DNA of 64,000 nt from Fodinibius sp964490705 (GTDB lineage Bacteria; Bacteroidota; Rhodothermia; Balneolales; Balneolaceae): positions 109,150-173,149 of the forward strand of contig CAZBCG010000007.1 of the NCBI GenBank assembly GCA_964490705.1, written 5' to 3'. The stretch's first letter is position 1. Every line of letters begins with the position of its first letter. The notes beneath the pieces were generated by a model, which saw nothing but the letters and a program-made list of their open reading frames with translations, ran no database searches and was not told the origin of the DNA. A program made the position numbers and the translations under genes. Shown here piece after piece: positions 34,395 through 43,334 of this stretch.

Positions 34395-35048
34395 ATGCGT
34401 TCAGACAGAAAGAAACCAAAGTCTGACCTCAGAAACTATTACACAGTCTTCCTACAATTGGGAATGGTGGCTGTTCTGTTGGTTTTTATTGTAGCAATGA
34501 AGGTGGAATTTGTGGCCGAACAGCCTAACACCGACTTGACCGAAGAGCAGGAAGTCACCCAAATGGAGGATATCGTCCAAACCAAACAGGAAGAAACACC
34601 ACCCCCTCCTCCACGTCCGCAGGTGCCGGTGGAAGTGCCCAACGATGAAATTATCGAAGATCAAAACATTAATCTCGATGCGGAGATGAGTCTCGATGAA
34701 CCGCTGGAGATGCCGCCGCCACCCGAAGAAGAGGAAGAGGAAGAAGATTTCTTCGTAGCTGTGGAAGAAATGCCTCAGCTTAAAGGTGGATTGGCAGGAC
34801 TGCAAAGTCAAATTAACTATCCCGAAATGGCCCGTAAGGCTGGCATTGAGGGACGAGTAATTATCCAGTTTGTTGTAACTGAAAATGGGAATGTTGAAGA
34901 TCCGCGCGTAATTCGCGGTATTGGAGGCGGTGCTGATGAAGAAGCATTACGTGTTGTTAAACAGGCACAATTCGAGCCAGGGCGTCAACGAGGTAAACCC
35001 GTCCGTGTTCAATACAGTTTGCCAATTACATTCCAACTCCAAAATTAA
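34395..35048 (+). CDS. TonB energy transducer, copy 3 (mosaic)
   Basis: This 217-residue protein is a mosaic: residues about 31-116 come from the tract shared with copy 1, while the C-terminal domain (NYPEMARKAGIEGRVIIQFVV...VQYSLPITF) is like copy 2. A GGAGG-like sequence (CGGAGG at 34382) lies upstream of ATG 34395, an unusually clear ribosome-binding site for this genome. A strong terminator follows at 35072. Confidence 0.88.
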   Translation: MRSDRKKPKSDLRNYYTVFLQLGMVAVLLVFIVAMKVEFVAEQPNTDLTEEQEVTQMEDIVQTKQEETPPPPPRPQVPVEVPNDEIIEDQNINLDAEMSLDEPLEMPPPPEEEEEEEDFFVAVEEMPQLKGGLAGLQSQINYPEMARKAGIEGRVIIQFVVTENGNVEDPRVIRGIGGGADEEALRVVKQAQFEPGRQRGKPVRVQYSLPITFQLQN

Positions 35049-35071
35049 CAGATTTCCTGAAACTTAATTTT

Positions 35072-35105
35072 AAAAAGGCTGTGTCTAATTAGACACAGCC
35101 TTTTT
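35072..35105. terminator. bidirectional terminator after the tonB cluster
   Basis: A 17-bp palindrome (AAAAAGGCTGTGTCTAA and its complement, with A/T ends) ends the tonB copy 3 transcript. Confidence 0.9.
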
Positions 35106-35129
35106 TATTTACACCTTTTTGAAATAGAG

Positions 35130-35297
35130 GTGAGCTTACTAAAAATAAACTCTCAGAATCATCAAGGATTACACGATGACGTGAATGATGAAGTCATAAG
35201 AACCGTCAAGAAATACAAGTTTAAAGCCGCACGCCGCAAGAGCAAAGCCATTGCAAACGAATCAATTATTTATGTGAAATTTGAGATTGGGCACTAG
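35130..35297 (+). pseudogene. possible TonB C-terminal remnant
   Basis: From GTG 35130 a 55-residue frame ends at TAG 35295-35297. Its end (EVIRTVKKYKFKAARRKSKA...IIYVKFEI) resembles the last helix and strands of a TonB C-terminal domain. No membrane helix or proline tract precedes it. It may be a decayed fourth copy or a short protein. The stop overlaps the NUDIX stop (shared CTAG). I am not sure it is expressed. Confidence 0.35.
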
Positions 35298-35737
35298 CCC
35301 TGAGAGGTGAAATACCAATTCGAAAAAGAAGTAAGAACCTCAACCAAATTTTGATACCCCACTCGGCTTATCGCCTCATCCAGATCTATCCATTCCGCTT
35401 TGTCAATACCCTCTTCAGATTGGGGGCGAAATCTCTTTTCCGTAGAGTCATTTGTCATTGTCATCACAAACCAGTGAGTAGTTTTGCCATATTGAATACC
35501 CGCTCGTTCGTATTCGTGATAGGTATCGGACAGCTGACCCAGAATTTCGGGATGTGAGCTCAGGCCAAGCTCTTCAGCAACTTCTCGAACAGCACATTCT
35601 GCTACCGATTCTCCCTCTTCCTGCTTGCCTTTGGGCAAATCCCAAACTCCACGTCGAAAAATAACACCAACTTGTGGCGTAGAATAATCTTCAAGATCCC
35701 GAAATAAAACACCCCCGGCCGCTGTGACTGCTTTCAT
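35294..35737 (-). CDS. NUDIX hydrolase
   Basis: This 147-residue protein has a complete Nudix box, GKQEEGESVAECAVREVAEELGL, matching G-x5-E-x7-R-E-x2-E-E-x-G. It starts at ATG 35737 and begins AVTAAGGVLF. NUDIX enzymes cut nucleoside diphosphate-linked compounds; the substrate here is unknown. Downstream on the same strand it ends at the TonB remnant, and upstream it is 9 bp from the DUF1844 gene, so those two are likely co-transcribed. Confidence 0.88.
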   Translation of the reverse strand: MKAVTAAGGVLFRDLEDYSTPQVGVIFRRGVWDLPKGKQEEGESVAECAVREVAEELGLSSHPEILGQLSDTYHEYERAGIQYGKTTHWFVMTMTNDSTEKRFRPQSEEGIDKAEWIDLDEAISRVGYQNLVEVLTSFSNWYFTSQG

Positions 35738-35746
35738 TTTTGATCG

Positions 35747-36076
35747 CTATTCCTGTTCGCCTTCACCAGTCAGGGGATCATCATCGCTCTCCTTTTCATC
35801 AGCATAACTTACCCGGAGATTATTCAGCGTTTCAGTCAAATAATTGTCCAGCTTGTCAGGCAGATTTCCTTCGGTAAATTTCTGGAGCATTATTAGCGTG
35901 TCGATTGCAAACTTTGCCGACTTTAACTCACGTTCCGTTTCTCCGGTCTGGGGGTTCTCCATCTGCCCCAATCCCATCATAGCAATCTGCTGATGCTGCT
36001 GCACAAGCATCATAAAAAGCAGTTGTTGCTGTTGCTCTTCTGATAAATTATCTCCGTTCAGATTCATCTGATCCAT
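35747..36076 (-). CDS. DUF1844-family protein
   Basis: This 109-residue protein is helical and Gln/Met-rich (EEQQQQLLFMMLVQQHQQIAMMGLGQ) and has the DUF1844 core GETERELKSAKFAIDTLIMLQKFTEGNL. The family has no known biochemical function but is widespread. It is upstream of, and probably co-transcribed with, the NUDIX gene. The DUF1015-serC pair starts divergently 167 bp away. Confidence 0.82.
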   Translation of the reverse strand: MDQMNLNGDNLSEEQQQQLLFMMLVQQHQQIAMMGLGQMENPQTGETERELKSAKFAIDTLIMLQKFTEGNLPDKLDNYLTETLNNLRVSYADEKESDDDPLTGEGEQE

Positions 36077-36243
36077 ATGTAATATCTTTTGTTAAAATTC
36101 ATCTTAAAATAACGTCTTTACCGGAAAGAATTAATTTTTTACAGGCAGAAAATTTCGTACATAATGCTTTAAATATTGCCTGCAACCAAGTACCTTAGTA
36201 AGCCTTTAACAATTATATATTACACCGATACAATTTTTCAAGA

Positions 36244-37452
36244 ATGGCCATTTTACATTCCTTTAAAGCATGGCGACCGACACCCGAAACAGTAGAAGAA
36301 ATTGCCTGTGTTCCCTACGATGTCATCAGCGTAGAAGAAGCACGCACTTTGGCGGACGGCAAACCCAAAAGTTTTTTGCATGTAATACGTCCCGAAATTG
36401 ACTTACCCGAAGGGACCGATCCCCATGACGACCAAGTATATGAGCAGGGAGCTAAAAATCTTCAGGAATTTTTGAATAACGAAATACTTACTCAAGAAGA
36501 TGAGCGTCATGTATATATCTATCAACTTGTAATGAATGGACGAAAACAAACCGGCATCTTCTCATGCGTTTCTGTTGAAGATTATGACAATGAAGTAATT
36601 TTGAAGCACGAACTCACTCGTCCTGAGAAAGAAGATGATCGCACGCGTCACATCTTAACGCAGCAAGCTCATGCCGAGCCTGTCATGTTTACCTATAAGG
36701 ATGATGAGCATACCCAGCAGCTAATCGATGATGTAATTCAGGGTGAACCTCTTTTTGATTTTACTGCTGAAGATGGAGTCGCTCACAGAATCTGGAAAGC
36801 GGATAACACACAAGCATTTGTAGAAGCATTTGAATCGATTCCGAATTTATATATTGCCGATGGACATCACCGCTGTAAAAGTGCGTCGCGGGCGGCAGAA
36901 GAAAAGCGCCAACAGAATGACAATCACACCGGCCAAGAAGAATATAATTTCTTTCCCGCTGTGCTGTTCCCGATGTCGAACATGCAGATCATGGCGTACA
37001 ATAGAGTAATTCATACCATTCCGAATGGGTTTATAGATACGCTGCAATCAAAGTTTAGTTTAACAGTTGATGCGCCAACCACCCCATCGGAAAAGGGAGC
37101 CATTAGCATTTATATTGATGCCAAATGGTTTGGGATGAAGCTGCCCATTACAAATAATCCCAATAGCGTACAACAGCTGGATGTGCATCGGCTGCAAGAG
37201 CACCTGCTTGCGCCACTGCTGGATATTACTGATCCGCGAACTGATGAAAATATTTCGTTTGTTGGTGGTATTCGTGGCACTAAAGAACTTGAAAATCTTG
37301 TCGATAGCGGAAAGGCCGAGATGGCCGTCAGCATGTATCCCACAAGCATTGAAGAACTCGTGGAAGTTTCTGATGAAGGCCTGCTGATGCCCCCCAAATC
37401 AACATGGTTTGAACCGAAATTACGATCCGGACTTCTTGTTCACACCTTTTAA
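36244..37452 (+). CDS. DUF1015-family protein
   Basis: This 402-residue protein belongs to the DUF1015 family (opening AILHSFKAWRPTPETVEEIACVPYDV; central NLYIADGHHRCKSASRAA). DUF1015 genes commonly lie next to serC or serA, and here serC begins 27 bp downstream, which supports a role in serine metabolism or its control. The catalytic activity is not established. It starts at ATG 36244. Confidence 0.87.
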   Translation: MAILHSFKAWRPTPETVEEIACVPYDVISVEEARTLADGKPKSFLHVIRPEIDLPEGTDPHDDQVYEQGAKNLQEFLNNEILTQEDERHVYIYQLVMNGRKQTGIFSCVSVEDYDNEVILKHELTRPEKEDDRTRHILTQQAHAEPVMFTYKDDEHTQQLIDDVIQGEPLFDFTAEDGVAHRIWKADNTQAFVEAFESIPNLYIADGHHRCKSASRAAEEKRQQNDNHTGQEEYNFFPAVLFPMSNMQIMAYNRVIHTIPNGFIDTLQSKFSLTVDAPTTPSEKGAISIYIDAKWFGMKLPITNNPNSVQQLDVHRLQEHLLAPLLDITDPRTDENISFVGGIRGTKELENLVDSGKAEMAVSMYPTSIEELVEVSDEGLLMPPKSTWFEPKLRSGLLVHTF

Positions 37453-37479
37453 CTCACCCAACCTATAATTCAATCTACT

Positions 37480-38559
37480 ATGAATCGCGTTCACAATTTT
37501 AGTGCAGGTCCTGCGACACTGCCTCTCGAAGTTCTCAAAAAAGCACAACAAGAACTTACTGAATATCAAGACATGGGTCGCTCGGTGATGGAAATCAGTC
37601 ACCGAAGCCCCCAGTACGAGGAAATCGACCGCCAGGCGAAATCACGGCTTAAAGACCTATTGGGACTTGGCAATGATTTCGAAATTATGTTTTTGCAGGG
37701 TGGCGCCAGTTCGCAGTTTATGATGGCTCCCTATAACTTCGTTCGCCAAGACCAAACGGCTGATTACATCGATACCGGACGATGGTCGGATAAAGCGATG
37801 AAAGAAGCCCGAATTTTTGGCAACGTACATAGCGCATACTCAAGTGCTGAGTCGGGGTACGATCGTGTTCCCACTGACGACCAGCTGGCATTTAGCGACA
37901 ATCCCCGGTACGTGCATTTTACATCCAACAACACGGTCGCCGGCACACAATTTTCTACTGAGCCCGAGACGAACGGCGTGCCGCTGGTTTGCGATGCCTC
38001 TTCGGATTTCCTTTCCAAACCGATTGATGTATCGCGATATGGAATTATCTATGCCGGTGCTCAGAAAAATGTAGGTCCGGCCGGCGTAACAATTGTAATT
38101 GTGCGCAAGGATTTTCTAGCCAAGGCCAATACCGAAAATGTGCCAACCATCCTGCAGTATCAAACACACGCAGAAAAAATCTTTAACACGCCACCAGTCT
38201 TTAATGTCTATATGGTCAACCTCGTGCTCGAGTGGATCCAGGAGAAAGGCGGACTTTCATACTTCAAAAAGTTTAATGAAGAGAAAGCGGCGTTGGTCTA
38301 TGACGAGATCGACAAAGACGATTTTTATGAAGGTGCCGTGGAGAAAGATTCGCGGTCATTAATGAACGTAACCTTCCGACTGAAAGATGACAGTCTGGAA
38401 TCAAAATTCTTGACGGAGGCCGCTGAACATGATCTGATGACGCTCAAAGGCCACCGAAGCGTGGGTGGCATGCGTGCCAGTATTTACAATGCTTGTCCGC
38501 GCGAAAGTGTGGAAGCGCTGGTCAACTTTATGCGTGATTTCAGGGATCAGAATGGTTAG
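37480..38559 (+). CDS. serC: phosphoserine aminotransferase
   Basis: This 359-residue protein is a class V PLP aminotransferase. The PLP lysine is Lys196 in GAQKNVGPAGV. Substrate-binding signatures include HNFSAGPATLP, EISHRSPQYEE and GHRSVGGMRASIYNA. It converts 3-phosphohydroxypyruvate and glutamate to phosphoserine in serine synthesis and also acts in pyridoxine synthesis. It is 27 bp behind the DUF1015 gene and followed by a REP-like copy. Confidence 0.95.
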   Translation: MNRVHNFSAGPATLPLEVLKKAQQELTEYQDMGRSVMEISHRSPQYEEIDRQAKSRLKDLLGLGNDFEIMFLQGGASSQFMMAPYNFVRQDQTADYIDTGRWSDKAMKEARIFGNVHSAYSSAESGYDRVPTDDQLAFSDNPRYVHFTSNNTVAGTQFSTEPETNGVPLVCDASSDFLSKPIDVSRYGIIYAGAQKNVGPAGVTIVIVRKDFLAKANTENVPTILQYQTHAEKIFNTPPVFNVYMVNLVLEWIQEKGGLSYFKKFNEEKAALVYDEIDKDDFYEGAVEKDSRSLMNVTFRLKDDSLESKFLTEAAEHDLMTLKGHRSVGGMRASIYNACPRESVEALVNFMRDFRDQNG

Positions 38560-38599
38560 TAAATTAGCCCTTGGCAATCTCGGGAGAGATATTCTAATA

Positions 38600-38644
38600 G
38601 ATCCTGAAATCCCGAATAATCGGGACGCGGCAAGTTCAGGACAT
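38600..38644. repeat. REP-like palindrome with nested hairpin, copy f
   Basis: GATCCTGAA...TTCAGGACAT encloses a smaller CCCGA/TCGGG hairpin with a GCGGCAAG tail. The inner part matches copy e (15422-15469) except for two bases, so e and f form a sub-class. It lies between the convergent serC and rhomboid genes. Confidence 0.75.
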
Positions 38645-38658
38645 ACTGATGTTAAAAA

Positions 38659-39276
38659 TCAAATAAGTCCGAATACGGTCAAGATATGGTCGATCGTATT
38701 CGGCACAAACAGCAGCAGATATACAATCCCCCACAGTGCGCCGGCCACATGGGCCTCGTGATTGATTTTGCCGCGCTCCTGCTTACTGGCATACATGCTG
38801 TATATCAGGTAAAGGATGGCAAACACAAAAGCGGGGATTGGCACAGGGATCAGCATCAGGTAGATATTTTCCAGCGGAAACAGAAAAATAAACGCAAACA
38901 AAACCGACCCCACAGCGCCCGACGCTCCGAGTGTAGCATAATTGGAATCATCTTTGAATTTGATGAGCGATGGGATGCCCGCTACAATCAATCCCGATAA
39001 ATATAAGCCCAAAAAGTAAGTACCACCCATCACTCGTTCCATTACCGGACCAAAAAAGTAGAGCGTAAACATATTTACAAACAGGTGGCCGACATTGGCA
39101 TGCAGGAATCCCGAGGTCAACAGCTCGTACCACGATTTTTGGCGCACCGTGCGATAAGGCTTCAGGTATCCCCATTCAAACAGCGGGGGATATAGATAAA
39201 GCGCTGTTAGCGACGCTACAACATTGGCAGCCACCAAATAAAATGTAACCGGATTTTGTGTAATATAACTTTCCAT
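38659..39276 (-). CDS. rhomboid-family intramembrane serine protease
   Basis: This 205-residue protein has six predicted membrane helices. The nucleophile motif is GASGAVG, and the catalytic His is in HEAHVAGALWG. The conserved HANVGHLFVNMFTLYFFG loop region is present. Such enzymes cut membrane-anchored substrates inside the bilayer. Its substrate is unknown. It is divergent from the tRNA-Thr gene. Confidence 0.9.
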   Translation of the reverse strand: MESYITQNPVTFYLVAANVVASLTALYLYPPLFEWGYLKPYRTVRQKSWYELLTSGFLHANVGHLFVNMFTLYFFGPVMERVMGGTYFLGLYLSGLIVAGIPSLIKFKDDSNYATLGASGAVGSVLFAFIFLFPLENIYLMLIPVPIPAFVFAILYLIYSMYASKQERGKINHEAHVAGALWGIVYLLLFVPNTIDHILTVFGLI

Positions 39277-39402
39277 AACTGGTATTTTGATCCTCGAAAA
39301 TAGAAAAGCAGGCTGCCGAACGCTAATTAAATTGAGATCAAAAACGTAAAAACAATTTTTGCCATCAATAAACGATACTGGTTATATTATGCATCCTTTT
39401 AA

Positions 39403-39474
39403 GCCGAAGTAGCTCAGGGGTAGAGCGATTCTCTCGTAAAGAATAGGTCGTCGGTTCGAATCCGATCTTCGGCT
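39403..39474 (+). tRNA. tRNA-Thr (CGU anticodon)
   Basis: The 72-nt cloverleaf starts GCCGAAG and ends CTTCGGC with discriminator T. The D-arm is GCTCAGGGGTAGAGC and the anticodon loop is CTCGTAA. CCA is not encoded (bases TCA follow). Confidence 0.93.
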
Positions 39475-39501
39475 CATTTCCTTTCTATGAAATAAGCCGA
39501 T

Positions 39502-39933
39502 ATGGCATCACCCTCAGACCCGCTACTTTTTGTGTATGGATCTCTGCGTCGGGATACTGATCATCCCATGGCCCGCTACCTTCAAACCCATAGCCAATTG
39601 ATCGGCAACGCCATTTTCCAGGGAAAATTATTTGATACCGGATCTTTTCCCGCTGCTATCAAATCTACGAACCCTAATGATCAGGTGCTGGGAGAACTAT
39701 ATGCCATGAAAAATGTCGATCGCTTATTGGAGAAGCTTGATAATTACGAGGGATTTGAACCCGAGAAGCCTGAGCAAAGTCTTTTCCTTAGAAAAAAGGT
39801 GGAAGTACAACCTTCATCGGGCGACAAGCTGGTGCCAGCTTGGACCTATCTATTTAATCGACCCGTGACTGACTTTCAAGCGATTCCCAGTGGAGATTAC
39901 ATCGAATACAGAACCTCCGATAACGATTACTGA
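39502..39933 (+). CDS. GGCT-like (AIG2/gamma-glutamylcyclotransferase-fold) protein
   Basis: This 143-residue protein begins DPLLFVYGSLRRD, the GGCT/AIG2 fingerprint, and has YAMKNVDRLLEKLDNYEGF, where a conserved Glu should lie. The fold includes enzymes that cyclise gamma-glutamyl amines, but many members are of unknown substrate. The stop overlaps the convergent anti-sigma gene by 7 bp. Confidence 0.82.
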   Translation: MASPSDPLLFVYGSLRRDTDHPMARYLQTHSQLIGNAIFQGKLFDTGSFPAAIKSTNPNDQVLGELYAMKNVDRLLEKLDNYEGFEPEKPEQSLFLRKKVEVQPSSGDKLVPAWTYLFNRPVTDFQAIPSGDYIEYRTSDNDY

Positions 39934-40163
39934 TTCAATGCTTGTAGCGCTTCCAGCAAAACTTCGTACTCTTCGTTACAGTCATTGCACTGTTGCAGAT
40001 GTTCTTTGACAAGCGGCATTGCTTCTTCCGGCGACTTTCCCTCGAGCTTCATTTCTACAAACTGCTCCATCTGCTCGTAACATTCTCCGCATCCAACCTC
40101 CTCATCCTTGGTAGCCAGTACGGCTCCAAGCACCTGCTCAACGGTATGTACTGTTAGCTTCAT
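39927..40163 (-). CDS. zinc-finger anti-sigma-like protein
   Basis: This 78-residue protein has a zf-HC2-like pattern: CGECYEQMEQ, then HLQQCNDCNEEY (H-x3-C-x2-C type). It lies right after the sigma factor on the same strand (57 bp) and is probably its anti-sigma partner. It has no membrane helix, so it is a soluble zinc-binding type. The end overlaps the GGCT-like gene. Binding to the sigma factor is inferred from position and motif. Confidence 0.72.
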   Translation of the reverse strand: MKLTVHTVEQVLGAVLATKDEEVGCGECYEQMEQFVEMKLEGKSPEEAMPLVKEHLQQCNDCNEEYEVLLEALQALNQ

Positions 40164-40220
40164 AATGTTGTGCTGAAAATTTTATCCATCACTATGTTGA
40201 TGATACAACCTCTCAACTTC

Positions 40221-40904
40221 TTACGATTCCGAAATCTCCTGCAATAGTTCTTCGGGATCAATCCCCTGAACTGCCAGTTCGTTTTTCAATTTCTTGCGCG
40301 CATCATACAAAAGCTTATATAAATTATTGCGATTGGTATCCATCTCTTTTGCTACGATAAAGCTCGGCTTTCCATCCACAACCAATGCCTTGAACACTTC
40401 TCGCTGACGATCGGTCAACAACTCTTCCACCATTTTCTCAATTTTCTCCACCACCATCTTCTGGGCAGTCGTACTTTCGGGAGATGGATCTTCATCGGCA
40501 AATGTGTCAGAGAATACTTCCGGATCAGCATCATCACCCTGCCCTTTCATATCCTCGATCGAAATATTATCCCATCGTTTGCGGCGCAATTCCGTAAGTC
40601 CCTCGCGAACCGCAATCTTCATAGCCCAGGTCATAAATTTACTTTCGCCGCGAAAGGTACCAATGTTGTCCAATATTTTGAGGATACCATCCTGAGCCAC
40701 ATCTTCTACAAATTGCTCAAGTTCCCGATCCACATATTTATGCAGCGCTGGCTTTAGCCCGCGAATTAACAAACGGCGAAGCTCAGAAACCGCCTGTTCA
40801 CTCCTCGGCTCGCTAAGCAGGTCCACCCATTGGTCATTCGTATATGGCGGCTGGGGCTCCTCTTTTTTATTTTTCAACCAGCGTAGCATTTGTTGGAAAT
40901 TCAA
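40221..40904 (-). CDS. ECF-type RNA polymerase sigma factor
   Basis: This 227-residue protein has sigma-70 region 2 (GRES-KFMTWAMKIAVREGLTELRRKRW) and region 4 (LLTDRQREVFKALVVDGKPSFIVAKEMDTNRNNLYKLLYDARKKLK). No region 3 or 1.1 is present, so it is ECF-type with a long acidic linker between the two domains. It precedes the zinc-finger anti-sigma gene. The regulon is unknown; the divergent rlpA gene suggests envelope control. Confidence 0.9.
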   Translation of the reverse strand: MNFQQMLRWLKNKKEEPQPPYTNDQWVDLLSEPRSEQAVSELRRLLIRGLKPALHKYVDRELEQFVEDVAQDGILKILDNIGTFRGESKFMTWAMKIAVREGLTELRRKRWDNISIEDMKGQGDDADPEVFSDTFADEDPSPESTTAQKMVVEKIEKMVEELLTDRQREVFKALVVDGKPSFIVAKEMDTNRNNLYKLLYDARKKLKNELAVQGIDPEELLQEISES

Positions 40905-40976
40905 TCAATTTTAAACAAAACAAAAAATACATAAGCACAGTTGAGATACCAACAAAATGTTTCAATCCCTTTTCGA

Positions 40977-41696
40977 ATGGATTTTATCAGCGGTGTAAGA
41001 TATATTTCACCAAAAATTACAGCAGATTACGCTTTGCGATACCCCCTTGTACTTCTCTTTTTACTAACTCTTTTTCTCACTTCCTGTGGTACGACATCCA
41101 AAGTTGGAGAATCGAGTGACGGCACTGGCTCTCTCTCAAAAGGTGATACCATTGAAGAAGGGATAGCCAGCTGGTATGGTCCCAATTTTGACGGTAAGCT
41201 CACCGCCAACGGTGAAGTGTATGATATGTATGCTATGACCGCAGCCCACCGCACCCTGCCATTCAATACCATCCTGAAAGTCAAAAACCTCGACAACGGA
41301 AAGTCGGTACAAGTACGAATTAACGATCGCGGTCCCTATGCTAAAAATCGTATTATTGATTTATCCAAGAAAGCAGCTCAGAAAATTGATATGCTTGGAC
41401 CCGGCACCGCGCGAGTGGAACTTGTTTTATTGGAAGGTAATCTAAAGGATTCTAAAACAACCAACCTCAAAGTCCCGACTTATACCGTACAGCTGGCCTC
41501 CTTTAAAGAAGAAAACGAAGCATTTATGCATTCTCAAAAAATAAAAGGAGCACGTGTGGAAAAAATTAATATGGCTAATGGAACGGTTTACCGAGTGTAT
41601 TTTGGTATTTTTGTGGATAAAGACAAAGCCCGTCAGAAGCAGCGAGAGCTCCAGCGCCAAGGGTTCAACGGATATGTAAAGCAGATCCAAAACTGA
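40977..41696 (+). CDS. rlpA: RlpA-like septal ring lytic transglycosylase with SPOR domain
   Basis: This 239-residue protein has a signal peptide with lipobox FLTSC, a double-psi beta-barrel (GIASWYGPNFDGKLTANGE, AAHRTLPFNT, VRINDRGPY with the catalytic Asp) and a C-terminal SPOR domain (YTVQLASFKEENEAF, VYFGIFVDKDKARQ). RlpA cuts glycan strands lacking stem peptides and is targeted by SPOR to the septum. I choose ATG 40977, because the upstream TTG at 40941 has no clear ribosome-binding site. Divergent from the sigma gene. Confidence 0.88.
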   Translation: MDFISGVRYISPKITADYALRYPLVLLFLLTLFLTSCGTTSKVGESSDGTGSLSKGDTIEEGIASWYGPNFDGKLTANGEVYDMYAMTAAHRTLPFNTILKVKNLDNGKSVQVRINDRGPYAKNRIIDLSKKAAQKIDMLGPGTARVELVLLEGNLKDSKTTNLKVPTYTVQLASFKEENEAFMHSQKIKGARVEKINMANGTVYRVYFGIFVDKDKARQKQRELQRQGFNGYVKQIQN

Positions 41697-41774
41697 CCAA
41701 TTTTTGTCATTTTGTTGGAATGACAGCCTCTCCCTTTTTGGTTTAACCATCAGCTTACAATCCAAAAATGATTC

Positions 41775-43253
41775 ATGAAGAAAAAAATTATTGTCATTGG
41801 CAGCGGTTTCGGGGGACTTGCCACAGCATTGCGGCTGCTCTCTCAGGGTTATGATGTCGAGATATTCGAGAAGCGCGACAAACCCGGCGGACGCGCTTAT
41901 GTGTATGAGATGGACGGCTTCAAGTTTGACGGTGGACCTACGGTAATTACCGCTCCTTTTTTGTTTGATGAGATTTTCGAGGCCGCTGGCAAAAATCGGG
42001 AAGATTATTTCGAACTAGTACCTTGTGATCCCTTTTACCGAATCTTCAATTCCGAAGGTAAAAAGTTCGACTATAACGGGGATCACGAATTTGTGCTTAG
42101 TGAAATTGAGCGCTGGAATCCCGATGACAAAGAAGGCTATACCAGGTTTCTCAAATCCACCAAAGCTATTTTTGAAAAAGGATTTAGTGAGCTGGCCGAT
42201 AAGCCTTTTTTATCTCTCTGGGATATGATGAAGGTCGTGCCCGATCTCATCAGGCTCCAATCCCACAAAACCGTTTTCAAGTATATATCACAATTTATCG
42301 ACAACGACTTTTTGCGTAAGGTCTTTTCCTTTCATCCCCTGCTGGTCGGCGGCAATCCCTTTGATACCACCTCCATTTATGCTATGATTCACTACCTCGA
42401 ACGAGAATGGGGCGTCCATTATGCCATGGGCGGCACCGGTTCCATCATAAATGCTTTGGCAACACTTATCGAAGAACAAGGTGGAGAAATCCATCTGAAT
42501 GCCGAGGTTGATGAAATCACAATCGAAAATGGGAGAGCTACTGGCATCCGACTTAAAGATGGAACTGAGCATCGGGCCGACCAAGTTGTTTCCAATGCGG
42601 ATGTGGCCTTTACGTATCGGCATATGATACCTGAAAGTGAGCGCTCAACATGGACGAATCGAAAAATTGAGCGCACCAAATACAGCATGTCACTCTTTGT
42701 GATCTATTTTGGGACAAAAAAACGGTATCTGGATTCGGAGCTAGAGCATCATAATATTATTCTCGGAGATCGGTACGAAGAGCTGCTATCCGATATCTTT
42801 CATAACAAAAAGCTGGCTGAGGATTTTTCGCTGTATTTGCATATGCCTACAAAAACCGATCCCTCGCTGGCACCGGAGGGATGCGAAGGATTTTATGTAT
42901 TATCGCCTGTTCCCCATCTCGACAGCGGCACCAATTGGGAAGAAAAAGCCAAACCCTATCGCGATGCTATTATCAGCTTCCTCGAAGAACACTATCTACC
43001 TGATCTCGAAGAAAATATTGTCGTTGAGCATCATATCGATCCTCTGCACTTTCAGCAGACGCTCAACAGCTACAAAGGATCGGCGTTTTCGGTGGAGCCT
43101 ATTTTAACGCAATCGGCCTGGTTTCGTCCGCATAATAAATCAGAGGATATAGAAGATCTATTTTTTGTGGGTGCGGGAACCCATCCCGGGGCCGGACTGC
43201 CGGGCGTGCTTTCATCGGCGAAAATTGCCGAAGATTTAATTTGTGGGAAATAG
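41775..43253 (+). CDS. crtI: phytoene desaturase (CrtI-type)
   Basis: This 492-residue protein has the FAD dinucleotide fingerprint IGSGFGGLATALRLL near the start, GRAY, and the C-terminal carotenoid-oxidase signature FVGAGTHPGAGLPGVLSSA. CrtI-type enzymes desaturate phytoene to lycopene or neurosporene. Only one copy is seen and no crtB or crtE is near, so the carotenoid genes are scattered. A bidirectional terminator follows. Confidence 0.9.
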   Translation: MKKKIIVIGSGFGGLATALRLLSQGYDVEIFEKRDKPGGRAYVYEMDGFKFDGGPTVITAPFLFDEIFEAAGKNREDYFELVPCDPFYRIFNSEGKKFDYNGDHEFVLSEIERWNPDDKEGYTRFLKSTKAIFEKGFSELADKPFLSLWDMMKVVPDLIRLQSHKTVFKYISQFIDNDFLRKVFSFHPLLVGGNPFDTTSIYAMIHYLEREWGVHYAMGGTGSIINALATLIEEQGGEIHLNAEVDEITIENGRATGIRLKDGTEHRADQVVSNADVAFTYRHMIPESERSTWTNRKIERTKYSMSLFVIYFGTKKRYLDSELEHHNIILGDRYEELLSDIFHNKKLAEDFSLYLHMPTKTDPSLAPEGCEGFYVLSPVPHLDSGTNWEEKAKPYRDAIISFLEEHYLPDLEENIVVEHHIDPLHFQQTLNSYKGSAFSVEPILTQSAWFRPHNKSEDIEDLFFVGAGTHPGAGLPGVLSSAKIAEDLICGK

Positions 43254-43282
43254 CAAAGTTCAGAAAGACCAAATAAATTCAA

Positions 43283-43311
43283 AAAGCCCGACACTGAACA
43301 TGTCGGGCTTT
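43283..43311. terminator. bidirectional terminator between crtI and the transaldolase gene
   Basis: An 11-bp stem (AAAGCCCGACA and its complement) with a 7-nt loop is flanked by A and T tracts. It ends both convergent transcripts. Confidence 0.9.
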
Positions 43312-43334
43312 GAAATCTCAGAGAGAATCGAAAA

